From Paucibacter sp963740455 (GTDB taxonomy: Bacteria; Pseudomonadota; Gammaproteobacteria; Burkholderiales; Burkholderiaceae_C), in contig CAVUEF010000021.1 in assembly GCA_963740455.1 (NCBI GenBank), positions 74,237 through 138,236 of the forward strand: a stretch of DNA of 64,000 bases. The letters run 5' to 3'. Positions 47,175 through 54,395 of the stretch are shown here, one piece after another. Below the pieces are notes generated by a model. The model was given only the letters and a program-made list of their open reading frames with translations, had not been told where the DNA came from and made no database searches. Each line of letters opens with the position of its first letter. Within the stretch, counting starts at the first letter, position 1. A program made the translations under genes and the position numbers.

Positions 47175-47267
47175 GCGCTGTGCGACGCCGGGCCGCGAGG
47201 CGCAACATGAGCCGAGGCGCCTCGCGGCCCGGCGTCGCATAGCGTCGGTTCCAACGACATGTTAGGC
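47154..47267 (-). other. attC-like site 3' of the DUF6624 cassette gene
   Basis: On the minus strand: R'' GCCTAAC (perfect RYYYAAC) one base after the stop codon. A long imperfect hairpin follows whose arms pair around GTTGGAACCG / CGGCTCAAC with unpaired extra bases, then a perfect 23-bp GC-rich stem (47179-47201 with 47220-47242). It ends CTTTGAC and R' GTTGAGA (last base off consensus). The L'-spacer-R' spacing is as in known attC sites. Confidence 0.7.
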
Positions 47268-47268
47268 C

Positions 47269-47889
47269 TCATTGCTTTCCGCACTGAGGCGGAAGAACGG
47301 TTTGGTACACAAGCTGCTTGTAATCGCCAAGGTTTGGCCAACCCAGCGCCTTCCGACGTTGTTCAACATGTTCACGGTCATCGAGCGTAGCGAACTCAAA
47401 TTCACACGGCGCAACCTGCTTGAGTTGCGTCCCATATTTCTGAGGGATGCCGTCGGCCACGTCTAGTCGATCGGAGAGATACGCGAACTGCGTCTCCGAT
47501 CCTTCCCCGACCGTAAGCTTGCGCCGAACCTCCTGAAGGAACGCACGTTGAAACGCACGGTCATGATCGGCGTGCTGGGCAATCAGCCACGCATCGTCCA
47601 CCGCTGACTGACCATGTTTGACTTTGTCGGGCCATCCGCAATCATGAACGAGTTGCTTGAGGCGCTCGGTGTTTCCACGATCAACAATCTCGGCGATCTC
47701 GATGAATCTTGGAGGATTCGAAGCTGTCCTATTTTGTAGTTCGCCCAAGTCCCAGCCTGTCCGCACCGCTTGATCAGTGCCAACCATTGTCGACAAATGC
47801 GCTGCGTATTCGTGGCACTTTGCCTTCGGTGCGGCATGCGTGGAGCAGCAAGCAATCAGCAGGAGTGCAATGGCGAAGGTGCGTTTCAT
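47269..47889 (-). CDS. DUF6624 domain protein, integron-type cassette gene
   Basis: A 206-residue exported protein: signal peptide MKRTFAIALLLIACCSTHAA, then a DUF6624 domain marked by RLKQLVHDCGWPDKVKHGQ, DDAWLIAQHADHDRAFQRA, AYLSDRLDVADGIPQKYGTQ. The function of the domain is unknown, but it is frequent in integron gene cassettes. The start ATG lies four bases after one attC R' box (GTTAGGC) and the stop one base before the next attC R'' box, so gene and flanks form a classic single-gene cassette. Lower GC than the neighbours. It has no promoter of its own that I can see. Confidence 0.8.
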   Translation of the reverse strand: MKRTFAIALLLIACCSTHAAPKAKCHEYAAHLSTMVGTDQAVRTGWDLGELQNRTASNPPRFIEIAEIVDRGNTERLKQLVHDCGWPDKVKHGQSAVDDAWLIAQHADHDRAFQRAFLQEVRRKLTVGEGSETQFAYLSDRLDVADGIPQKYGTQLKQVAPCEFEFATLDDREHVEQRRKALGWPNLGDYKQLVYQTVLPPQCGKQ

Positions 47890-47892
47890 GAG

Positions 47893-47977
47893 GCCTAACG
47901 AATAGCGTTTATCTGACGCCAAGCCAAGGGTGAACGAAGGCACAGTGGTGCATGGCGTCAGATAAACCTTGTTGGAC
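47893..47977 (-). other. attC site, near-consensus
   Basis: On the minus strand: R'' GTCCAAC (perfect), an unpaired AAG, a perfect 15-bp stem GTTTATCTGACGCCA / TGGCGTCAGATAAAC enclosing a ~30-bp loop, an unpaired GCTATTC, and R' GTTAGGC (perfect). 85 bp. Both core boxes fit RYYYAAC and GTTRRRY. The stem lacks the extra-helical bases usual in attC. It lies directly 5' of the DUF6624 gene, where the attC of a preceding cassette or an attI would be expected. Confidence 0.7.
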
Positions 47978-48171
47978 TGAACCGCCGCTCGAATGGCAGC
48001 TCGTAAATTGGATAGGGCAATATACGTTTTCAGGGCGATGGCAGGCTATCGGGGTTCACCCTTTGGTGATGCCTTTGGGTGCATCGGGTACCCACTAGGG
48101 GTCAGGTCTTTACTATTAACTTCTTGCGATGACCGCTCAAGTGGCCTTTTCGCTTGGATCAGAAATCCAGC

Positions 48172-48196
48172 GCTTCGCGTGCCATGCACGCGAAGC
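48172..48196. repeat. perfect hairpin next to repeat E
   Basis: GCTTCGCGTGC and GCACGCGAAGC form an 11-bp stem with a 3-nt loop, 9 bases before repeat E. Stable, without a T-run. A CAAGACCTGACCCC-like word (reverse orientation) lies 61 bases upstream at 48097-48110. The 47978-48205 stretch otherwise shows no gene. Confidence 0.55.
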
Positions 48197-48205
48197 CACA
48201 CAAAG

Positions 48206-48511
48206 CGATGCCGCAGGCGAGCCGTGGCGTGTTCCCCGTATGCGGCGCTGAGGAGCGGAGCAAGCTGGGGTCGGAGCGGTATGGCCGCGACTTTCACGCA
48301 TGTTTGAGGCGTTGATACCTTTGGGGACAGACCGCGAAGCGCTCTGTCCCCTCTAGCTGAGAGGCCGAGTTTGCGTGAAAGCCCCCCAGCTTGTGAGCAC
48401 CGGAAGGGACCCCTTGTACCCAAGGGGCGCCGCATCCGGGTCGCCTTTCTTTGCTTACTTTCTTTGGCGAAGCAAAGAAAGTGAGGCGGCCGCCGGCACG
48501 CCATCCCGGCT
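48206..48511 (-). repeat. structured interspersed repeat, copy E (inverted)
   Basis: Reverse-oriented copy facing D. The inner variable hairpin is the long GGACAGA...TCTGTCC type, as in copy B. It lacks the ~180-bp tail of A, B and D. Its outer end (GCCGGGAT) lies 40 bp before the proA start codon, so promoter or leader effects on proA are possible. Confidence 0.8.
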
Positions 48512-48551
48512 CGCTGTGGCTCAGCCAAGCATCTGGGAGAATAGCCGCACC

Positions 48552-49844
48552 ATGAGCAACCCGCCCGTACCCGTCGACCTTCAGCAGTACATGGCCAAAG
48601 TGGGCCAGGCCGCGCGCCTGGCCGCCGGCCAGATGGCCGCGGCGCCCACCGCAGCCAAGAACGCCGCACTGCTCGCCTTGGCGCGACGCCTGCGCGCCCA
48701 AGGTGCAGCCTTGCAGGCCGCCAACGCCAAAGACCTTGAAGCAGCAATCAAAGCCGGCCTGGACGCGCCGATGGTTGATCGCCTGCGCCTCACGCCGCAG
48801 GTGCTGGAGACGGTGGCGCTCGGCTGCGAGCAGATTGCCGCCATGCCCGACCCCATCGGCGAAATCACGGGTGTGAAGCGCCAGCCCAGCGGCATCAGCG
48901 TGGGCCAGATGCGCGTGCCATTGGGCGTGTTCGGCATGATTTACGAGAGCCGCCCGAATGTGACGATCGAGGCCGCGTCGCTGGCCATCAAGAGCGGCAA
49001 CGCCTGCATCTTGCGTGGCGGCTCCGAGGCGATGCAGTCCAATCTGGTGCTCGCTGCGCTGGTGCGCAATGCGCTGGCCGAGGCCGGATTGCCGTCCGAT
49101 GCGGTGCAACTGGTCAACACCACCGACCGCGCCGCGGTCGGCCATCTGATCACCATGCCCGAGTATGTCGACGTGATCATTCCGCGCGGCGGCAAGGGCT
49201 TGATTGCGCGCATCAGCGCCGACGCCAAGGTGCCGGTCATCAAGCACCTGGACGGCAACTGCCATATCTATGTCGATGCCGAGGTCGATCTGGCGCAGGC
49301 GCTGGCGGTCACCGACAACGCCAAGACACAGAAGTACAGCCCCTGCAACGCGGCCGAATCGCTGCTCGTGCACGCAGCCCAGGCGGCAAGCTTCCTGCCA
49401 AAGATTGGCGCGCTGTTTGCCGCCAAGGGGGTCGAGATGCGCTGCTGCCCGGCCAGCCTGCATATCTTGCACGCAGTGGCGGGCGCCAAGCTGGCGACGG
49501 CGACCGAAGCCGACTGGAGCGAGGAATACCTGGCGCCCATCATCAGCATCAAGCTCGTCAACGATCTTGACGCGGCCGTCGCGCATATCAACCGCTATGG
49601 CTCGCACCACACCGACGCGATCCTCACCACCAACCACATCAACGCGATGCGGTTCTTGCGCGAGGTCGACTCGGCCAGCGTGATCGTCAATGCCAGCACA
49701 CGCTTTGCCGACGGCTTCGAATACGGGCTGGGCGCCGAGATCGGCATCTCGACCGACAAGTTCCACGCGCGCGGGCCGGTCGGCCTGGAGGGCCTGACCT
49801 CGATGAAATGGATCGTGCTCGGGCAGGGCGAGGTGCGGCAGTGA
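48552..49844 (+). CDS. proA: gamma-glutamyl phosphate reductase
   Basis: A 430-residue NADPH-dependent enzyme that reduces gamma-glutamyl phosphate to glutamate semialdehyde in proline synthesis. The catalytic cysteine lies in PCNAAESLLVH; other family stretches are GMIYESRPNVTIEAASLAIK and IISIKLVNDLDAAVAHI. Start ATG at 48552. proB is not adjacent. Its stop overlaps the queC GTG start, and structured repeat E ends only 40 bp upstream. Confidence 0.95.
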   Translation: MSNPPVPVDLQQYMAKVGQAARLAAGQMAAAPTAAKNAALLALARRLRAQGAALQAANAKDLEAAIKAGLDAPMVDRLRLTPQVLETVALGCEQIAAMPDPIGEITGVKRQPSGISVGQMRVPLGVFGMIYESRPNVTIEAASLAIKSGNACILRGGSEAMQSNLVLAALVRNALAEAGLPSDAVQLVNTTDRAAVGHLITMPEYVDVIIPRGGKGLIARISADAKVPVIKHLDGNCHIYVDAEVDLAQALAVTDNAKTQKYSPCNAAESLLVHAAQAASFLPKIGALFAAKGVEMRCCPASLHILHAVAGAKLATATEADWSEEYLAPIISIKLVNDLDAAVAHINRYGSHHTDAILTTNHINAMRFLREVDSASVIVNASTRFADGFEYGLGAEIGISTDKFHARGPVGLEGLTSMKWIVLGQGEVRQ

Positions 49845-50569
49845 CGCCGATCGATCCACGCACCGCCATCGTGCTGTTCAGCGGCGGCCAGGACTCCACG
49901 GTCTGCCTGGCCTGGGCGCTGCAGCGTTATGCCAAGGTCGAGACGCTCGGTTTCGACTACGGCCAACGCCACCGCATCGAACTGCAGTGCCGGCAGACGG
50001 TGCTGATTGAATTGCGCGCGCAGTTTCCGCACTGGTCGAACGCGCTCGGCCAGGACCATCTGCTCGATCTGAAGCTGCTGGGCCAGATCTCGGACACGGC
50101 GCTGACCGACGAGCGCGCTATTCAAATGCAGGCCAACGGACTGCCCAACACCTTTGTGCCAGGGCGCAACCTGTTGTTCCTCACCTTCGCCGCTGCGCTG
50201 GCCTACCGCCGGGGCGCCAGCGTGCTGGTGGGCGGCATGTGCGAGACCGATTATTCGGGCTACCCCGACTGCCGCGACAACACGCTGAAGGCCTTGCAGG
50301 TGGCGCTCAGCCTGGGGCTGGACGCGCCGATGACGCTGGAGACGCCGCTGATGTTCCTGACCAAGGCGCAGACCTGGGGCTTGAGCGAAACGCACGGTGG
50401 CGCGGCGCTCGTTGAGCTGATCATCGAGCACACGCACACCTGCTACCTCGGCGAGCGCGGCGCGCGCCACGCTTGGGGCCACGGCTGCGGCCACTGCCCG
50501 GCGTGTGCCTTGCGGCAACGCGGCTTCGACGAGTTCGTCGCGGGCTCCAAGCCAGGTGTCGCCAGCTGA
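49841..50569 (+). CDS. queC: 7-cyano-7-deazaguanine synthase
   Basis: A 242-residue ATP-dependent enzyme converting 7-carboxy-7-deazaguanine to preQ0 in queuosine synthesis. The PP-loop is FSGGQDST near residue 12, and the C-terminal zinc site is formed by cysteines in HTCYLG and GHGCGHCPACALR. The start is a GTG at 49841 overlapping the proA stop (GTGA). The following LemA gene overlaps its stop. Neighbouring folE could supply the same GTP cyclohydrolase entry step. Confidence 0.94.
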   Translation: MTPIDPRTAIVLFSGGQDSTVCLAWALQRYAKVETLGFDYGQRHRIELQCRQTVLIELRAQFPHWSNALGQDHLLDLKLLGQISDTALTDERAIQMQANGLPNTFVPGRNLLFLTFAAALAYRRGASVLVGGMCETDYSGYPDCRDNTLKALQVALSLGLDAPMTLETPLMFLTKAQTWGLSETHGGAALVELIIEHTHTCYLGERGARHAWGHGCGHCPACALRQRGFDEFVAGSKPGVAS

Positions 50570-51111
50570 TGGGTTGGACCTGGCTCGGCGTGTTGCTGGC
50601 GTGCGTGCTGCTGTTCTGGACGATCGGCGCCTACAACCGCGTCACTCAATTGCGCAACGGCATCGACGCGGCCTACGGCAAGCTCGACTTGCAACTGGCG
50701 ACGCGCGCCAAGCTCGTCCAGCGCTTGATCGACTTGCTGCACCCCGAGCTGGTGACCGAACAAGCATCGTTCGACGCTCTGCACGCCGCGCAACAGGCCG
50801 TCGACGCCGCTGCGGCGCAGGTGCGTGCAAGACCTGGCGCACCCCATGCGGTAAAGCAGCTGACCTTGGCGGGGGCCGTGCATGCCGCGGCGCTGGCGCG
50901 GCTGTTGGCTTTGCTTGACCAGCATGCCGAGTTGCACAGCCGCGCCGACCTGCAGCCGCTGCTCGAAGCGCTCAAGACGACCGAAGGCCAGTATTCATTT
51001 GCGCGCCAGGTGTTCAACGAGGCAGTGCGCATCTACAACGAGGCGCTCAATCAATTTCCGACCCGCGTGCTGGTCAGCTTGTTTGGCTTCAAACAGGCCC
51101 ACCCGCTGTAA
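50569..51111 (+). CDS. LemA family protein
   Basis: A 180-residue protein with an N-terminal membrane helix (WLGVLLACVLLFWTIG) and a long helical domain (AYNRVTQLRNGIDAAYGKLD, then RQVFNEAVRIYNEALNQFP) typical of LemA. Function is poorly defined. Its ATG overlaps the queC stop (TGATG). Convergent with the BLUF gene, leaving two bases between the stops. Confidence 0.88.
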   Translation: MGWTWLGVLLACVLLFWTIGAYNRVTQLRNGIDAAYGKLDLQLATRAKLVQRLIDLLHPELVTEQASFDALHAAQQAVDAAAAQVRARPGAPHAVKQLTLAGAVHAAALARLLALLDQHAELHSRADLQPLLEALKTTEGQYSFARQVFNEAVRIYNEALNQFPTRVLVSLFGFKQAHPL

Positions 51112-51113
51112 AT

Positions 51114-51536
51114 TCAGCTCGAGACGATCGCGCCCGAGCTCACCAACTCGTTGAACAAGGCCATCAAGGCGTGGCCCGTCATCTCGTAGGGGTCGAGCTT
51201 GCTCGACTTGCAGTACTTCAACACCAGGCCCGGGTTCAGCCTTGACAGCGTGACCTGGCCCATGGACCAGCCGGCGAACTGGCGCTCCGGGATCTCCTGG
51301 TACTTGACGATCACCACGTCGCTATGGCGCGGGTCCATGACGATCTGCCTGTACAGGCCGTTCACCACATCGCGCCCGCCCTCCAGCACCTGCATGAAAA
51401 CGCCATCGGCATAGCACAGCACACCAGTCACGCCATGCTCGGGGTTGAAGGAGCGCGATCGTTTCAGGATCACACCCAACTCGTCGGTGCTGAGGCCGGC
51501 GACGGCGCGGCTGGCATAAAGAAGTCGGACAAGCAT
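51114..51536 (-). CDS. BLUF-domain blue-light sensor
   Basis: A 140-residue protein made of a single BLUF domain. The flavin-binding residues are Y7 (LLYASR), N31 (SFNPEHG) and Q49 (FMQVLEG), which match Y8/N32/Q50 of PixD; a tryptophan (FAGWSMG) lies in the usual late position. It binds FAD and senses blue light. There is no output domain, so it must act through protein contacts. The start at 51536 follows AAGAGGAG. Gene order places it behind folE but with a 61-bp gap. Confidence 0.9.
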   Translation of the reverse strand: MLVRLLYASRAVAGLSTDELGVILKRSRSFNPEHGVTGVLCYADGVFMQVLEGGRDVVNGLYRQIVMDPRHSDVVIVKYQEIPERQFAGWSMGQVTLSRLNPGLVLKYCKSSKLDPYEMTGHALMALFNELVSSGAIVSS

Positions 51537-51597
51537 GCAGAACTCCTCTTGGGTTGGCTGATGGCAGCGCGCTTCGCGGGCTGCCAACAAATCAGGA

Positions 51598-52317
51598 TCA
51601 ACGGATGAGCGACAAGAATTCCCGTCTCAGATTGGCGTCTTTCAAGAAGGCGCCGCGCATCACGCTGTTCGTCATTTTTGACTCATCGTCCTTCACGCCG
51701 CGCCAGTGCATGCAGAAATGGTCGGCCTCCATCACGATCGCCAGGCCGTCGGGCTGCACGCGCTCCTGCAGCTCGTTGGCCAGCATGGTGACGGCCTCTT
51801 CCTGGATTTGCGGGCGGCGCATGATCCATTCGCAGATGCGCGCGTACTTGGACAGTCCGATCAGATTGGAATGCTCGTTGGGCAGCACGCCGACCCAGAC
51901 GCGCCCCATGATCGGACACAAATGGTGTGAGCAGGCGCTGCGCACCTTGATGGGCCCGACAATCATCAGCTCGTTCATGCGTGAGATGTTGGGGAACTCG
52001 GTCACCTCTGGGGCGGCCCGGTAGCGCCCCTCGAACACCTCGCGCACAAACATCTTGGCCACGCGCTTGGCGGTCTCGTGGGTGTTGTGGTCGCTTTCGG
52101 TGTCGATCACCAACGCCTGCAGCACGCCTTGCAAATGCTGCTGCACCTCGGCCTGCAACTCATCGAGCTCGCCGTCCTCGATGAAGGCGGCGATATTGTC
52201 GTTCGCGTGGTAGCGGCAACCCGCGTTCACGAGTCGGTAGCGGATGCGCTCGGAAGCGGGCAACCTGTCGGTCCCGGTCGCGCTTGCGGAAGTGGAGTCG
52301 CGTGTATCGCCAGTCAT
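51598..52317 (-). CDS. folE: GTP cyclohydrolase I
   Basis: A 239-residue enzyme making dihydroneopterin triphosphate from GTP for folate (and possibly queuosine) synthesis. Zinc site and active site are in RSACSHHLCPIMGRVWVGVL and IGLSKYARI. A polar N-terminal extension of about 40 residues precedes the conserved fold. Close to queC, but not in the same operon. Confidence 0.92.
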   Translation of the reverse strand: MTGDTRDSTSASATGTDRLPASERIRYRLVNAGCRYHANDNIAAFIEDGELDELQAEVQQHLQGVLQALVIDTESDHNTHETAKRVAKMFVREVFEGRYRAAPEVTEFPNISRMNELMIVGPIKVRSACSHHLCPIMGRVWVGVLPNEHSNLIGLSKYARICEWIMRRPQIQEEAVTMLANELQERVQPDGLAIVMEADHFCMHWRGVKDDESKMTNSVMRGAFLKDANLRREFLSLIR

Positions 52318-52385
52318 GGGCGCCTCGGTGGTTTTCTATTGACTCGTCATTGTGACCGCAACACCAAGCCCCCTACACTCGCCGG

Positions 52386-53738
52386 GTGACTCAAGCCAGC
52401 TTTCCCTCCACATCGCAGCCGCTCGCGCAGTTGCTGGGACACACCGCGGACGCCGTGCAGGCCGTGCGTCAAGGCCGTTCGCTGACCGAGTGGCTGGCGC
52501 GCTGCCCGGCCGAGCTGCGCGCGGGCACGCAGAGCTTGAGTTTCCAGGTGATGCGCTGGATGGGCTCGGCGCAAGCCGCCTGCGCGCTGATGGTGCCCAA
52601 GAAACCGCCGCCTGCGGTGGATGCCTTGCTCACCACCTGCGTCGCGCTGCTGTGGCCCGTGCCCGAGCCTCCTTATCCCGATCACACCCTGGTCGATCAG
52701 GCGGTGACGCTGGCGCGCCAGCGCCACCCCGCGAGCGCAGCCTTCATCAACGCTGTATTGCGACGCTTCGTGCGCGAGCGCGCGGCGCTCGTGAGCGCGG
52801 CCGGCCAGAACCCGCAAGGCGCCTTCAACCACCCGCCCTGGTGGATAGAGCGGGTGCGCCAGGACTGGCCCGAGCAGTGGCAGGCGCTGCTTGCCGCCAG
52901 CAACGAGCATCCGCCGATGACGCTGCGCGTGAACCCGCATCATGGTAGCGCCCAGGCCTATGTGGAGCGACTCGCAGCGCAGGGCATGGCAGCGCGCGCG
53001 CTCGGACCCAAGGCGCCGCAGGCGGTGCTGCTTGAGCGTGCCGTGCCCGTCACGCAACTGCCGGGATTTGCCGAGGGCCAAGTCTCGGTGCAGGACGCTG
53101 CCGCGCAGCTCGCCGCGCCGCTGGTCGTGGGGCAAGACCTGCCCCCGCAGGCCGGCGCGCCACTCACCAGTGGCGCGCGCGTGCTCGACGCCTGCGCCGC
53201 TCCGGGCGGCAAGACCTCGCATCTGCTCGAACTCTGCGCGCTCGACATGCTGGCGCTCGACAGCGACGCCCAGCGTCTGGCGCGGGTGCAGGACAACCTG
53301 ACGCGCATGCGGCAAAGCGCCCGGCTCATGTCGGCCGACGCGCGCCAGACTTCGCTGTGGTGGGACGGCAAACCCTTCGACGCCATTTTGCTGGACGCGC
53401 CGTGCAGCGCCTCGGGCATCGTGCGCCGCCATCCCGACATCCGCTGGCTGCGCCGCAGCAGCGACATCGCCGCGCTGGCCGCCACTCAAGCCGAACTGCT
53501 GGAGGCGCTATGGCCACTGCTCAAACCCGGCGGGCGACTCGTCTATGCAAGCTGCTCGGTGTTCAAGGACGAGGGCGAGCATCAGGTCGATGCATTTTTG
53601 CAACGGCACAGTGAGGCAAATTGGGTGCAATGTCCCCCCGCGACCGGGCATTTGCTGCCCCTGACCGAGAATCCAGGCATGAGCGCCGACCCGGCGGCTT
53701 ACGATGGTTTTTTCTACGCCTTGCTGGTCAAGGCCTGA
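52386..53738 (+). CDS. rsmB: 16S rRNA m5C967 methyltransferase
   Basis: A 450-residue protein with an N-terminal NusB-like domain and a C-terminal SAM methyltransferase domain. SAM motif I is DACAAPGGKTSHLLEL; catalytic cysteines lie in DAPCSASGIVRRHPDIRW and in YASCSVF. It modifies C967 of 16S rRNA. First gene of the conserved rsmB-DUF4390-ntrY-ntrX order of betaproteobacteria. Confidence 0.94.
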   Translation: MTQASFPSTSQPLAQLLGHTADAVQAVRQGRSLTEWLARCPAELRAGTQSLSFQVMRWMGSAQAACALMVPKKPPPAVDALLTTCVALLWPVPEPPYPDHTLVDQAVTLARQRHPASAAFINAVLRRFVRERAALVSAAGQNPQGAFNHPPWWIERVRQDWPEQWQALLAASNEHPPMTLRVNPHHGSAQAYVERLAAQGMAARALGPKAPQAVLLERAVPVTQLPGFAEGQVSVQDAAAQLAAPLVVGQDLPPQAGAPLTSGARVLDACAAPGGKTSHLLELCALDMLALDSDAQRLARVQDNLTRMRQSARLMSADARQTSLWWDGKPFDAILLDAPCSASGIVRRHPDIRWLRRSSDIAALAATQAELLEALWPLLKPGGRLVYASCSVFKDEGEHQVDAFLQRHSEANWVQCPPATGHLLPLTENPGMSADPAAYDGFFYALLVKA

Positions 53739-53759
53739 CCCTTCAGTGCCTGCCCACAC

Positions 53760-54395
53760 TTGTTCACGACTCCATTCACACCCGTCCTGTCTGCGCGCTC
53801 GGCCTTGCGTGCAGTGCAAGCGCTGCGCGCGTGGCGCTGCCTGCTGACCCTGCTGGCGTTGCTGCTTGGCATGTGGCTTGCCCCGGCGGCGCATGCCCAG
53901 GGCATTGTGCTGAGCAGCCTGCAGACCGAGCGTGGCGACGAAGCGCTGCTGCTCAACTTCAGCGCCGCCTATGAGCTGACCCAGCCGGTGGAGGACGCGC
54001 TGCAAAAAGGCGTGCCGATCTACTTCACGGCCGAGGTGTCGGTGTTTCGCAAGCGCTGGTACTGGCGTGACGACCGCATCGCGCACCTGACTCGCAGCTG
54101 GCGCCTGGCCTGGCAGCCGCTGACGCGCCAATACCGCGTCAGCACGGGTGGACTGAGCCAGAGCTACGCGTCGCTGCACGAAGCGCTGGTGTCGATGCGA
54201 GGCGTGCAGGGCTGGCGCATCGTCGAGCTGAGCCAGCTTGACGATGCCTCCAAGCACTATCTCGAGTTCAGCTACAGGCTCGACACGGGACAGTTGCCGC
54301 GCCCGATGCAGATCGGCTTGAGCGCGCCCGAGGGCTGGGTCATGAGCGTGTCGCGCAGCATCAACATCGACCCGGCGACGCACACGACGCCATGA
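53760..54395 (+). CDS. DUF4390 domain protein
   Basis: A 211-residue exported protein with a signal peptide or anchor (LLTLLALLLGMWLAPAAHA). The DUF4390 domain begins GIVLSSLQTERGDEALLLNF. The function is unknown, but it is almost always located between rsmB and the ntrYX genes. A TTG start at 53760 is the best candidate. It overlaps the ntrY gene by 4 bp. Confidence 0.88.
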   Translation: MFTTPFTPVLSARSALRAVQALRAWRCLLTLLALLLGMWLAPAAHAQGIVLSSLQTERGDEALLLNFSAAYELTQPVEDALQKGVPIYFTAEVSVFRKRWYWRDDRIAHLTRSWRLAWQPLTRQYRVSTGGLSQSYASLHEALVSMRGVQGWRIVELSQLDDASKHYLEFSYRLDTGQLPRPMQIGLSAPEGWVMSVSRSINIDPATHTTP

